Part shown: positions 1-14,366 of the stretch, piece by piece
Layout: each line of letters begins with the position of its first letter
Position numbering within the stretch: position 1 is the stretch's first letter
Assembly (NCBI GenBank): GCA_021464245.1
Contig: JADCRB010000118.1
Coordinates: 3,784,056-3,848,055 of the forward strand
From: Carallia brachiata
Lineage: Eukaryota; Streptophyta; Magnoliopsida; Malpighiales; Rhizophoraceae
Reading direction: 5' to 3'
Length of the DNA stretch: 64,000 nucleotides
Program-made: the position numbers and the translations under genes
Notes under the pieces: generated by a model
The model's input: only the letters and a program-made list of their open reading frames with translations
Told to the model about the DNA's origin: nothing
The model's database searches: none

Positions 1-716
1 ACCACTAAGTTTTTAACAAATAAAAAACGGTCCACTTTAGAACAACTTCTATGATACGTCAATGCTATTGGTGAAACGATCACACGTTGATAACCAGCAT
101 TGTAGTTTCATCCTTTAATTTGCACGCATTGATTACAGATTCAGATATGTAATGTTTCATCCTCTAGAACCAACATTACTTATCCATACATCATGTTTAT
201 TAAAACGTACCCATCTAGACAATATAATAATCGGTTTTTAGTGGAATATGAATATGTGCAAACGAGTTCGATTTCAGTGTTGTCTCAAATACTATATATA
301 TATATTTATAAACACCCAGTTCAGATCTGTAGCCTCGGCGGCTAAAATGTCTAGGGCCAAGTTCAAGATTCAGCACCACAAAATGAGAAATGAAATTCTC
401 AACTAGCTATATGAGACAACTAAGGGTAAAATTAAGAAGAACCGCTTTTCAAGTATACAAAGACACAAATAGTCACATGGGCCAATTCTTGCAGGGATTT
501 CTTACAACTTAACCGAAAATAGTGGAGTAGTTTAAAGTATGTACTTTTAACGAGGAGATTTAAAAAAAGATATAAGTTCGAATCTCAATTTTCACTCTTA
601 TTTTCTCTGTCTTCTCTCAATAATAGGTTATCATCTTCTCTAATAAAAAAAAAAAAAAAAAAAAAGGTAAGAGATAAACTGTAATTAGCTTTAGAAGAGA
701 TACACATTCAGCGCGG
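1..716. other. AT-rich intergenic DNA at left edge
   Basis: No coding signal was recognised. It contains a short TA run near 293-305 and a poly-A tract at about 645-665 that lies just past the stop codon of the minus-strand SMR gene. The part nearest 716 is probably that gene's 3' UTR. Confidence 0.5.
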
Positions 717-1205
717 TCATTTGGTGTCATTTCCATGGCTTACTTTCTTGATCTTGCCGCCAAGATCTGCAAGACAAGCCGGTGGAAACAAAGATTCAAT
801 CTCATTTGACAGATCAAGTAGGGCTGTAAAGTGTGGAGATTTTCGTTTTGTTGACGGAGTCGATTTGGGCTTTCTTGGTGCAGGAGGACATGTGAGGATC
901 GGTGATGGGATTTTGTGATCCAAAGATGTTGGAGTCTTGAAGCCATCATCATCTTCATCTTCATCTTCAGCGTTATTCATCTTCTTCATCTTCCTCTCTT
1001 TTTTCTTTCTCTTGCTCTTGCTCTTGCACTTCTTCTTCTTCTTCATCCTCTTTGTCAAGATGCTGATCAAAATTATCTTGTAAAGGCGCAATAATATCAC
1101 ACTGATCATCCTCAAATTCTAAAGTGGGACTTACAAGGAAGTCAAATTCCAGGAATTCAGATCTTTCTCAGGGAGAATCATATCAGAGTTTGACACAAGT
1201 CCCAT
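717..1205 (-). CDS. SIAMESE-related (SMR) cyclin-dependent kinase inhibitor, frame disturbed
   Basis: SMR proteins are small plant nuclear inhibitors of CDK-cyclin complexes that promote endoreduplication and cell-cycle arrest. The 3' half shows the family signature in order: an acidic run, DGFKTPTSLDHKIP, then CPPAPRKPK, then a helical tail with LSNEIESLFPP, ending at a TGA at 717-719. The N-terminal part is not in one frame. ATG at 1205 opens MGLVSNSDMILPEKDL. The adjacent frame then carries LEFDFLVSPTLEFEDD and an acidic stretch until a stop near 973. The first frame resumes for the KTPTS core. This needs about one base lost near 1153-1158 and one gained between about 1115 and 975. An alternative is a 72-nt in-frame intron (GT at 1134, AG at 1063), which leaves an intact frame but replaces the acidic segment with a Lys-rich one. 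The family call is firm; the N-terminal structure is not. Confidence 0.8.
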
Positions 1206-1538
1206 GAAAGAAACCGACTTTAACTCCGAGAACATGACGAAGGAAAGGATCAAAAAAATACAAAAAATCCAAAATAATGAACTATGAACCACTTAAAGCT
1301 GGCAGAACAGCAAAACCCAGAAATCAAAAATCCGGAATTTGACCTGGGTAGAAGCAAGAAAACAAAAGAAAATTATGAGGAAAGAAGAGACAGAAGTCAA
1401 ACAGCTAGAAAGTGAGAAATTTTAGGAGAAAAAGAGAAACAATTTACAGTTGACATAAGAATGATCTGCCTGAGAGAGTGTAATGATCGTAGAATGGCGC
1501 CACTTCTCTAACCTTCCGTGGAATTTATCTATCAAAAT

Positions 1539-1635
1539 ATTCCCACAAAGAGACAGAGAGCGAGAGAGAGAGAGTTTTGGTGCCTTGGAACCCACTTCTT
1601 CGGCGAAGGATCCAATGCAACATATATAACACAAC
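1539..1635 (-). promoter_or_regulatory. Probable SMR promoter and pyrimidine-rich leader
   Basis: Read on the minus strand, a TATA-like GTTATATATG (1621-1630) is followed by a long CT-rich run (GA on the plus strand, about 1548-1577), about 350 bases before the ATG at 1205. CT-rich leaders just below a TATA box are common in plant genes. The assignment is inferred from position only. Confidence 0.35.
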
Positions 1636-2330
1636 ACGACAACAACATTCAGATCAACATCCCTATTTTCTCCTTCATCTCTTTCCGCGTGTGGAAAAAG
1701 TCTCCTTATTTTACTCTACAAAAATAGGGAGGCAGGGAGATATTTAACTATGTGGGATTAGACACCGCATGGGCTCTAGTAATAACGTGTTAACAGTGAA
1801 ATTTTGAATTTAAATTTTATTAGGTATATGATGAAGTTAAACTTGCGGTGGCTCCAGTATCATATTTGTCATATTAATCTAAAATTATAATACTGTTATA
1901 AGGATACGACGTAATATAGATGTAATATTTTTTAACATGACACTCCACCTATTTTTTTATTTTATTATAAAAAAAGAAAACTATGCGGGGTTGGTCAGCT
2001 AAGAACTATATCCGGAATAAAATATGGGTAATAAAGTAAGACCTATGTTAAGTTAAGGTCGAAATGCGTGGGTTAAGCATATGGTCTAGTATTCAAACTT
2101 TTTGCTAGTGTATTCCATGTTTGAAGTATCGTGTAAACAACCAAAAGCTTGGCTGAGAGGGACCTAGGGGTGGAAGAGAAAAAGCGCTTTTCCTCTGATG
2201 ATCTCTACGAACTTTGATGCAACTATGCACGTGGTTTGCTATACCAAAACCCATATTATGTTAACGTGCTTGTTATTTAATTTATCCTCCTCCCTACAGT
2301 CTCCATGCCTTTCCTTAACTCTCACATTTG

Positions 2331-2770
2331 GTGAGGTGTTTTTTTTAATCCTAAATTTTTATATTTTTGTATATATGATTTTTAAATTTTTTAATTTCTT
2401 ATCAATTTGTTATAAAATGATTTTGACTTTGCAAAAATAATTTAAAATAATGTTAAATATACGAATTAAATATTTTTTTCATCAAAAAATGAGTATTTTA
2501 CGTATCCAATTCATATCTTTGTTGATTTAAAAAATTACTTGATGCGCATTTGTGAGTATGGAAAAAATATTTAATTTGTGTATTTGATATTTTTTAAATA
2601 ATTTTCATTAAGTTAAACTCATTTATTAATGGATAAACTACTTTTCATAAACAAATGGACTGATTTGATAAGAAATAGAGAAATTTAAGACTTAAATGAA
2701 ATCTGACAACGATTTAAAACTTAAATGTAAAAAAATATAAAAATTTAGAATTAAAAAAATACATATCCAC
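2331..2770. mobile_element. Inverted-repeat MITE-like element
   Basis: The left end (ATCCTAAATTTTTATATTTT, from about 2348) pairs with the reverse complement of the right end (about 2735-2770, AAAAATATAAAAATTTAGAAT). Outer ends are GTGAGGTG and, reversed, GTGGATATGT. The right end closely resembles that of the element at 43642-44141, suggesting a shared superfamily. No protein is encoded. The bounds are approximate and no target-site duplication was confirmed. Confidence 0.5.
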
Positions 2771-5700
2771 ATATCTCTCTACATGACTATATGTTTGCCT
2801 CTAAATTCCAGAGACTTTGTTTTGTTTCTCGTCACAATTTTCCCTCCTGCTGGTTTAATTTCGCTTTTTTATTGCTTTTTCAAAAATATAATTATCGTAC
2901 TTGCCCAGATTATTGGGTCATTGGGAATGAAACATATCACCATTATAGAAGGAATGAAAATACTTCAATGTGGATCTGACCTTTTGAATTTTGAATATAT
3001 GAAGAATTTCCTTTTTTCGAAAAAAACAATAAACCAGCGAGCAAGTCAAATGATCACATCCCACCATCATACGATCAACAATTTAAAATATAATTTGTTT
3101 ATAAAGAAAAATTAAGTAACAACACTTAAAAAAGAACATCCTGATAATACAAGACGTGAATCAATTACATTTTGATTAGTCTCACAAATAAACAAACATG
3201 AATAGAGGAAAATATTATGCCGCCTTCGTATTACTTCTCACATATTACTACGTAGTTGTATTCTTGTTTATGTGTGTGTGGAGAGGTGCCATGGATGCAT
3301 GAGAAACCAGCTTGTTCACATGGACCCCAATGCAGGACGACTTCATGGTGTAGGGCCCACAATCGGTGCCCACGGGCTGGTGGCTGCAGTGCAGGCCATG
3401 CCACAATAGTTACGTTGGCTTTTGGTGCTTAGGATTCCGACGGTAGATACTGGGGCAGCTGAGATTTGGTGAGTTTATTGTATTCTAGCATCTGAGGCCA
3501 TCAATTTGTGCCCATTTTCTTGTGAGACAAGATTAATATAAGTGCGCACGGTTGGGTTGGAATTTGAGGAAAAATTTTCAAGCAAAAGTGTACTTCTAAC
3601 ATTTCTATAAACTAAATTGGGTTTCATTATATGTTCGAACAAGTTTATCAGAAAAAATTTTTATAATACAATTATATAGATTTATTATGTAACTGTATTG
3701 ATTACAAATGTAATGAAAAATAAGAAAAAAAAATCACTATTTTTTGTAGCATAATAAATCCACATAGTTACAAAAAGTTTTCAATTAATTACATTACGAA
3801 AATTCCTCCGACAACTTTTTTTTTCTAGACATGAACTTTTTTTCCAACTAAATCAACCTAATTTCAAATGTTGACTTATGATTAGCAAAGTTGGAACCTT
3901 CAAATAATTAAACTTGTGGGAGAGATTGAGTTCAAATTTTAATTTACTCAAATTGCAGTAAGATGTTTGTTTTTTTTTTTTTATTTAAAAGAATTAACAA
4001 ATTATTTAACTTAATCTTAACAAGTGAAAGAGAGCCGCAAATATATGATAACTAATTAGAATTTTTCTTGTGTTTTCCTTTTTTTTCTTAAAATAATTAA
4101 TGATAATTACTGAAAAATCTTTGTTATCATCTATATCTTCCTAACTATACACATGTAATAGTACTCTTAATTTAAAAAAAAGGATCAAATTGGACTAAAG
4201 AAAATGGGTGATCAATTTCTCCAAATTGAAATGAAACCATTGAAACACCAAACCATATGATTCGAAGTCAAGTTGTAAATTTTCACAATGGGTAAAAGGC
4301 ACCGATCACCCTCAAGTTGTCTCATAGTGGTGATTGGTTTATGTCACGTCTCTTGAAATGATAGATTGGCGATATGATCATCTGGCTTTTGTGGGAAGAC
4401 CCAACCCAACTAGATTGCTTGGATTTCACCGCATCATGGGACATGCCATGTTTGAGAAGATTCCCACATTATTGTGTTCCTAGCGTGTAAGTTGCTTTTC
4501 TTCTTTTTGCTCCTTTTTTTTGGCAAAATGTATTTTGAAAACTACAAGACGGTGAAGTTAAAGAAAAAAAAAAAAAGAAAAACAGAGAAAAGGTTAATGA
4601 ACTAAGGGGATGGACTAATTGTAAATCACATTAAGTGTCGTTTATATTGTTAATAAAATTATTGCATATCAATTTTAATTGTAAGTTTTATAAGTTTTTA
4701 TATATTTTTTTCAAAACTTATTTTTTTAAAAATTTATAACGTGTAAATTACTAAATTTAATGTACAATATATTTATGACAAATGCGTATAAACAATCACT
4801 TGGTCCATTTCTCAATTGGTTTCTCTCTCACTCTATGCATCTTTACCCGAAAAAATAACATCACTACTCAGTTCACTCTTAAGATAAAACAAGTGAGTAT
4901 GCACGTCGTCAAATATTTTAGCAATTGGAGACCTCGTGAGTCAATAAATTTGTGCTAAGTGTAATTAGTTACTGTCTATTAGTTAATTATTGTTAACCAA
5001 AGCATGATGCTTTTTTATGCACGATCTTGTGCAACAACAATTGTGTTGTTTTTTTTTTTTTTTAATTTGTTGGCGGTTTTTTTGATTAGGTTATTTGTTG
5101 ACGAAACTGACGATGCTGATAAATATGTTGACAATGGGAAAACAAGGATCTTGCTACTTAGGAGGACAATAGAGAGACACAACTGTCTTTTGACCCAAAC
5201 AACGGTTATGCCACAAACAACTTTTTTTTTCGTTGGTAAAAAATGGTGCCTCACGAGTTTGTCCCAAATCATTTCAAGTTGTCATTAAATCGCTCAATGG
5301 TCTAACTGATACTTTAAACCTAACAATACCCGGGAAAAAAAAAAAAGAAAAAGAACAACAAGGGCCATGAGAGAAAGAAATAAAATTTCGACCTTGATTG
5401 CGTAGAAATGTAGTAAAAAATATGCAAGAGATATACAATTTATCCAACTATCCATATGTTATTATTTTTTAAAATTTAATAATTTTTTCACGATATCATA
5501 TCACATCAGCACACTTAAACCGCATTAGTCCCTGTCACCAAATTTTTTCCTAAAAGATATTTAATTGCTCAAAGTCAGAGGAATGCAGTCTAGTATCTAC
5601 TTTGATGCTTTTATTTATTTAGCAAGTTGTTGCCTGATCATACGGTAATTTATGTATACAACTGTAGCTAAGAGGGGAATGCATACGTTATAATATTTGG

Positions 5701-5774
5701 GTTTTTTCTTTTTTTTTTTTTTTTAGCAAACAATATTTTGGATATATGATACTTAAGTACGATCACAAACAAAA

Positions 5775-5812
5775 TCTCTCTTTCTCTCTCTCTCTCTCTA
5801 TCTCTCTCTCTC
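5775..5812. repeat. (CT)n microsatellite
   Basis: An interrupted CT dinucleotide run of about 38 bases, visible directly. Confidence 0.9.
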
Positions 5813-6747
5813 ATGGAACATAATTGCATGTCATGCTCATGCTTAAATGATTTTGCTTCCCCACCTCCGATCATCCTGTCCCATCCCCAGTAATCATCTC
5901 TAATCCCTCCTTCCTTCTACTTTTCGGTTACACTTTGCTTCATTTTTCCTTTTCTTTTTCCTCGCCAATTCTTGTTAATTACGACGACGTTTTGACTTTT
6001 CGTGTTTTTTTTTTTGGTCGTTAAATTTTGATCTTCGTCTGTAACATATAAAAAATTAAACTGCAACCGAAAAAAAAAACATATAAGAAATTAAACGATC
6101 TTACGGGCCTGCTCCGTGGCCATTTGTAGGGAGTTGAACTTTACTCGACAAAAATGAGGTTCAAGGTCCATTTTTTCAGACCTGGCCCCGTGCAAGCAGC
6201 CCAAACTTCAGTATCAGCTACAAGGGATCCTCTTATTGCCTTGATAGCAATGCACCCATGACCTTCAACAAAGGTCATGTGTTTGAGGAACGATAACCCT
6301 ATCTATACTGTATAATATTAAATATTTTTTATTAGACTTATTTTTTTTAGAGTATGATTTATTTATAATTTTATATCACATAAAAAATTTTATCACTTGA
6401 TAGTCTCAAAATTTTTTTAATTGATGTGAGATTTCATAGCAATAAACGTAGCGTAATATTTAAAATTCATCGTGTACAACTTTATTTTTCAATTACCCAA
6501 AAAAAGTAAAGATATTAAAAAGTACTTAATATATATATTATAAATTCTATATTCAAATTTATTTGGACTTGAAAGACTATTTATAAAATATATTAAGAAA
6601 AAATGTAACCAACCATTGGGCGCGTATATCTCTTGCCCTCACCACTATTTGTCGTAGAGTGAAACGTGTCGATCAATAGTTTCCGGCCAACTGCTAGCAA
6701 AGTATTTGGTTGGATTTCACGAATATCTAATTTGGTGTCCACCGCGA

Positions 6748-7229
6748 ATTAAAATTTTAAATTAGTGTTTAATCTCTGAGTTAAGGTTAAATTATAGATA
6801 CAATATTTTTTTTGGTAAAATGGTTCTTAATTTTTTTATTATAAAATAATTCAGTTTTTTTTATATAATTATTTAATTTATCAAAAATATATCATCAAGT
6901 AGACTACTTTTTAATAGGATACAATGTTATAAAAATATGGTGTTATGATATTTTATTTTAATTTTTTTATTTTTTAAAAAATAGGAAAAAATGAAAAAAT
7001 TATGAAAAAAATATTATACTACGATATTTTTATTGATATAACATCTATTAAGAAGCGATCTAATGATACGAGAACAAATAATGTATTTTTAGTAAATTAA
7101 ACAATCAGATAATAAAAAAGTATTGAATTATTTTATGACGAAAACATTAAAACTGATTTTATTAAAAAATTATATCCATAATTAAATTTTAACTGAATAT
7201 TAAGCATTAATTTAAAATTTTAACTTTTT
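6748..7229. mobile_element. Long-TIR MITE-like element, family E copy 1
   Basis: The left arm starting AAAATTTTAAATTAGTGTTTAA pairs with the reverse complement of the right arm, AAAATTTTAAATTAATGCTTAA. Pairing continues, with mismatches, for roughly 180-200 bases on each side. No coding capacity. A related copy lies at about 40030-40533, and the two share internal phrases such as AGTAAATT(A/T)AACAATCA. No target-site duplication was established. Confidence 0.6.
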
Positions 7230-7482
7230 CTTTGTTGTGAACATCTCGATTAAACATACTACCTTTAAATAAATTTAATACTCTTTGATAAGAATATTTA
7301 CATCGCACTTCGGCTTTTGCTCCTTTTTTTTATCGAGAAAAGAAAAAAAAAAAGTTCATCTTGTCTTGAACGGTCCGCTTCCTTCGATTGTCGGGCCTTT
7401 TTAACGGTCTTCACCGTGCCCGTTCTTCAGATGCCTCGAGGCAATTCACGCGGGCATAATCGTACTTGCACCAAACCAAGCT

Positions 7483-7492
7483 CTATTTAAGG
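7483..7492 (+). promoter_or_regulatory. TATA box of the actin gene
   Basis: CTATTTAAGG sits about 290 bases before the splice donor of the actin leader exon, in a locally GC-richer promoter. The transcription start is expected about 30 bases downstream, near 7515-7525. Assigned by position and motif. Confidence 0.5.
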
Positions 7493-7780
7493 CGGGTCCC
7501 AGATCATCCACCCAAACACGAAGCGACGAGCTAGAATCTCGATTTCAAAAAAAATCCAACGGCCACAATCAAGGGGGACAAATACAAAAACCAAAAAAAA
7601 AATTAAAAAAAAAAAAAAAAAAAGTCCTCTCATTTAATTTGAATTTTGTGAGTTCAATTTAGGCCAGGTTTCATTTCCATTTCCATTTCATTCTCTTCGT
7701 TCAGTTTTTGAAATCTCGCGGGCGGGCGGACTTCTCTCAGACATCTTCGTACCGTGCGCTAATCTCAAGCTCTCTCGCAG

Positions 7781-8117
7781 GTAAAATCTCGCTCGCATTT
7801 GCCTTAAAATCCGATCAAGATTGTGTTGTAAGATTGAATTTAATGTCTTGTACAATTGATTTGTTATCACATTTCATGGTCTATTAATTTGCTTTCGTTT
7901 TAATTAACTTTCTCGAATAATTTGAAATTAAGACTTTATTGTCCCCGTCCTCGTGGTATGTTATAACTTTCTCGAATAATTTGAGATTAAGACTTTGTTG
8001 TTGTTAATTGTCGTGACAAGTGATAACATCCTCGAATAATTGGCGAAAATCGGATTGGTTTAGATTATTCTTAATGTTAATAAAAAAAAAGTATACGCTG
8101 ATGATGGATTGTTGCAG
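7781..8117 (+). other. Actin 5'-UTR (leader) intron
   Basis: Donor CAG|GTAAAA at 7781 and acceptor TTGCAG at 8117 leave only ten untranslated bases before the ATG at 8128. A leader intron at this place is characteristic of plant actin genes and often enhances expression. It contains about three imperfect copies of a 60-base unit (7904-8045). Confidence 0.75.
7904..8045. repeat. 60-base imperfect tandem repeat in actin leader intron
   Basis: The phrase CTCGAATAAT recurs at 7912, 7971 and 8031, giving periods of 59 and 60. Units 1 and 2 also share TTTGA(A/G)ATTAAGACTTT. The third unit is truncated. Confidence 0.75.
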
Positions 8118-8127
8118 CCGCTAGAAG

Positions 8128-10234
<2,107 letters not shown>

Positions 10235-11248
10235 ATCTGTAGGACTGGAAAGGCAGAAAAGTAGTGTCCGTTTCTTTGGATTGAAGTCCTGCAATTGCTG
10301 ATCTACCTTTCTTTCCCTTAAATTTGTGTCTTGTATTGCTGAAAACAATGAACAACAAGGTATCTTTCATTGTTAGTTATACTCCATTAACTGCTGTTAA
10401 TGGTGTTATTTCAATGTTTAATTGATCATTAATCAAGCATATGTTGCTCCGGGTCATTTGTAGATGCAAATTGTGATATGCCCTATATGAATGTTTTAAA
10501 GATTCTCTGGCAACAGCCATTACTTGTGGGCGTGGCCTTTTGAACTAAAAACGCTTCAAAGTTCTTGAGTTGGGGAAAATATCTGTACCTCTCCCTATCA
10601 GAAAACGAATTGAATGTCATGGGCTAAGCCAGCAGCAAACCATGACTAAATGTGGGTTTACAGTAAATCAAAAAATGACAGGTTTTTTTTTTTTTTTTTT
10701 AAATTTCTGATGAGGCCCACACCAACCTCACTTCTCCTAACTGCAAATGCATTTACTATGCATTTTGAAAGTTGTTAGTAGTTGGAATCCGCTAATTTAT
10801 GATCGATCAGCCAAGAAGAAGGATGGTCCCCACTGTAGCCTCGTCATTGAAAGGCTCTTATTTGCTGCGTGGCGTGAGTAAAATACATGCATAATATGCA
10901 AGTGTGATTAAAGAAGTTCCCCATGTTAGCAGTTTGAGTTTCAGAAGCAAAAGTTTTCAAAACAAGTGAGAGTCGATACAGTGATGATACCCATGTTAAC
11001 AAGACTGTTATTGGAAAAGAATTACTCGTCACCAAAAGAACCAGCTTTTACAAATTTACAGTCCTCACCACCCAAAACATTGCACAACTAAGTTCCCAAG
11101 ACACTCATCTTCAGGCGCTTAATTGTGATGTTACAAAGGTGATCGGAAAAGAAAAAAAAAATAGTAACAAAAAAGATGGGGCCAAAAAGAAAATGACAAC
11201 TCTTTTCTGTAGATGTCTCTATTTCTACTATCTGTGGTTTCTTTACTT
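10235..11248. other. Convergent 3' flanks of actin and PLL genes
   Basis: The plus-strand actin 3' UTR probably runs to about 10400-10450. The 3' UTR of the minus-strand PP2C gene covers the part nearest 11248. A poly-T tract lies at 10682-10700. No other gene was seen. Confidence 0.5.
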
Positions 11249-14190
11249 TTACGCACATGATCTCCATATCCTTCCCTCTAAAGAGATAACAATGATGGAA
11301 ATATCATCATGGTATCTCCGTCGATCCCCCTGTGGTATTTCAAGCAACTCATGGAAGTCCATACCTGCAAAATTACCATAACAAAGCTCTCAACATCTAG
11401 TTCCCATTCGTTATCTGTTCTCAAGCACAGGAAAAGTTCTCATTGATACTATATTTACGAAAAGTTATTATTGATATTTGAATGATACCAGCTTTCTTGG
11501 CTGCGGAATAGCACTTCCTCGACCAGATGCTGTGCTGGATCTCCTTCAGGTTGCAAACTGATGAAAAGTTCAACTTCAGAGACAGCTTCTTCGTTTGTTA
11601 AGTATTGATTAAGCCCATCAGAGGATAATATCAGGAATCTATCTTTTGGGCCTAATCGATGATGGTAGAGAAATGGCAAGCAGTTTATGTACGGAGATTG
11701 GCCAACATAGTCAATTCTGAACATCTCTAGAACTGCGTTGTTCCATTTAGGCTGCAAATGAGGAATCAGAAGTAAGAATCCCACAAATGTAGCTTGTCAT
11801 TGAGTCAAAACCTGAATTTCACATAAAACCAGCATTCAGCAGAAATGTATGCCTCCCCTTCACTGGCCATCAAAAGGCCTTACTGTACAGGCAAATACCG
11901 ATGATAGATGTCTCCCTTAACTACTGATTGTTCTAAACAAGCAAATCATCTGAATCCTCGCCACTGTAGAGGATCAAGGTAGGCATCTACAACCTAAAAA
12001 TTTTCTATTTGCTAATTTATCAGTAACATCTTAAGCCAGAAGCATGTTTTTCTCGGAGATGTTGCTAAAGCTTATGCAAAGGAGTATCGAAAAGAATAGC
12101 AAATCGCAATCCTACAAGTTACCGTGATGTTGATGTCCATAAAGGCATACTGATATCAGGGGAAGGGCACAGGCGAATGCATGAGCATTAATACTAAGAT
12201 CAGTTTCTCCTCCAGCCAACGTATATTTTTTATATGGCCTTTAGATATCTTAATTACCAAACAGTGCCAAAAATGTGGGCATTGAGATAGAAATGTTCAA
12301 AGGAATACCTGCTTGAGAAATCCAGCACCAAAAGCCCGAGTGACCTTCAATGAGCCTTTGACCCGGCCATTCACTATGGCAGAAGCATCATCCGGGTGTT
12401 CCTTTTTTATTCTTTGAACTTCCTGAAATACAACATTCAGACAAAATATAGCTCAACCAATGCAAACAATTAAATAGAAAAGATCACAATGGGATCCCAT
12501 TTTTTTACCTCTTCCACACAGGTGCTGTGATCAACACTAAGTTGGCAAGCAGTCAAAGGGGGCATTGAATCGGATCTTCGACGTTCAGAAGCTTCAAGAT
12601 CATAAAATGTTTCCTCAGTAATCTTTTCCAAGTCCCGCCTAACCTTCCCTATCCCATAATCAGGCTCCCCTTTTGTGCTAGCACTGCACGACTATCACCC
12701 ACGTTCATCACATAAACATCTTCTCCCTTCATCACATCACAAGCACACAAGAACCCATCAAAGCCAACTCTGGATTCTCCATCAACATCATATCTGCAAT
12801 CTCCAAATACGACTCCTCCGTCTTCCTCAAGGCCTGAGACAATGCTTTTAGCACATCTGCATGATTTATTCCTCCACCATCCAATCCACATTGATTTAAT
12901 TGTTCCTTTAACCTCTTATCAAGCTCTACTCTTTCCCTATCCCATTCACACTTCCATCTCCTCTGATTCTCCTCCCATTTCTTGGCAACACCTCTACAAT
13001 TTCCCTTCGAGTTCTTGCTTCGTTTTCTCCTCGAATTCGAATCAAAAAAAGCGGACGGATGATAATCTTGCTCCACACACTGAGAGCACTCAATCTTTCC
13101 ACCACTACTTCTTTTAGTCTCACAACTTGATACCACATTTTCCAATCCCGAATTAGTACTTCTTCTTTCTAATTGAACAGGGGAGGAAGCAGGGGCAGAA
13201 AATTTAGCAGGCTCAAACTTATCATCGTCCCACAACAAACCTTTAAGCTCTTTTTGGACGGCAGAGTAGAGATTGGACAAAAGAAAATCAGGAGCATCTG
13301 GGCCATTGAATCCATCGTAAATTCCGACAAAGACCCATCCATGCTCCTCGGAGACAACCACGTGGACCCGATCCTCCCCTGCTTTTCCCTGAGCCCATTG
13401 GAGATTTTGGCTCTCTAAGGAATCATCGTCCTCTACACTGCCATCGCTGCTTAGATTATTAACACTTTTTACTGTCAAATTCTCATTGTTCTTGTACAAC
13501 CAATCTGGTTCCTTAACTTCGACACCTTTTATAGGAGCCACAATTGAGTTCTGTCGGAGACATCGTTTTTGATATTGCTCTTCGCAAGGCGCGAATTAAC
13601 GACCTTTTCGCTGATCTGGGTCTAAAAGCAATGCCTCCCTGAGAGAAGCTCCTTTGAAACTGATCAGAACTGCCCTTTTCGAGAGGAGCCGAGAACAACC
13701 CACGATCCAAAGGACACGACATGAGTCCCCTCTCAATCGGGCCCGATAAGAACCCCCTCTCCATCGGACCGGAACCCGGAACTAGGCCTGATTTTCCCAC
13801 CAACGGGCCGGAATTAATGGACCCGATGAGGTTTTTCGGGATTGGTTGCAGAGGAATTGAAGCGAAGGAAGTGGAGCTCTCAAAAACCGCGGCTCGATTG
13901 AAAGCGTTGTTGTACACATAATAAGGATCGATAATGGCCGTGGAGAGCGGCGGCGTTGAAGTGTTGGCGCTGATGGAGGCGCCGGATATCGTACGGAACG
14001 TGGTGGTCTCCTCCTCGGAGTAGACCTTGGACAAGGAAAGCCCAGTTGGGTCGGGTCGGAAGTAGCAGAATGAGTGGCCAAGCCCCTCGTCGTGTGGGTC
14101 GGATATCAACACCGACATGTCGTGTCTCCGGCGAGCCTCCCCGCCGGGTCCGGTGATACACACCGTCAGCTTTCCAATACCGTTACCCAT
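11249..14190 (-). CDS. PLL4/PLL5: POLTERGEIST-like protein phosphatase 2C (PLL4/PLL5 type), frameshifted in this sequence
   Basis: POL/PLL proteins are membrane-associated Ser/Thr PP2Cs acting in CLAVATA-type signalling and organ patterning. Exons are 14190-12509, 12422-12309, 11751-11489 and 11364-11249, with GT-AG introns. Domain order: N-terminus [17 protein letters not shown] and [15 protein letters not shown]; repeated PIERG/PLDRG motifs; [20 protein letters not shown]; a metal-site variant of the PP2C motif, [66 protein letters not shown]; and [20 protein letters not shown]. Four frame breaks are visible: +1/-2 near 13551-13558, -1 near 12733-12737, -1 in a G run at 12667-12670, and a CGCG-to-CG collapse near 11501-11506. 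They sum to a multiple of three, and strong conservation resumes after each. Assembly error is more likely than decay, but a pseudogene cannot be excluded. Length would be about 650 residues, as in the family. Confidence 0.93.
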
Positions 14191-14340
14191 TTTTGTGACA
14201 AAAGAAACAAACTTTCAGCACAAAACAGCAAAAGGAATGAAGCAAAGGTCCTTTCTTTTTTTTTTTTTTCTTCTGACAAACTTTTCAGACAAAACTGAAA
14301 CTGAAAATCACTTCCAATGCCTTTTCATGTCAGTTTGGCA

Positions 14341-14366
14341 AGAGAGAAGTAGAGAGAGAGAGAGAA
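14341..14366. repeat. (GA)n run in PLL leader/promoter
   Basis: A GA run on the plus strand, so CT-rich in the direction of the PLL gene, about 150-175 bases before its ATG at 14190. It probably lies in the 5' UTR or core promoter. Confidence 0.7.

Larger units (their letters stand above)
1641..7470. other. Intergenic DNA between SMR and actin
   Basis: No supported gene. It holds an inverted-repeat element at 2331-2770, a CT microsatellite at 5775-5812, a long-TIR element at about 6748-7229, many poly-A/T tracts, and a less AT-rich patch at 3280-3440 with no recognisable product. A short palindrome with arms CATGACCT and AGGTCATG lies near 6260-6285. Confidence 0.5.

Noticed and set aside
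2783..3115. A 110-codon open frame with hydrophobic start
   Set aside because: AT-driven composition, no domain, and it begins right at the end of an inverted-repeat element. No support as a gene.
3280..3440. Less AT-rich patch, possible exon or small RNA precursor
   Set aside because: No extended frame, no fold-back of sufficient length and no recognisable motif.
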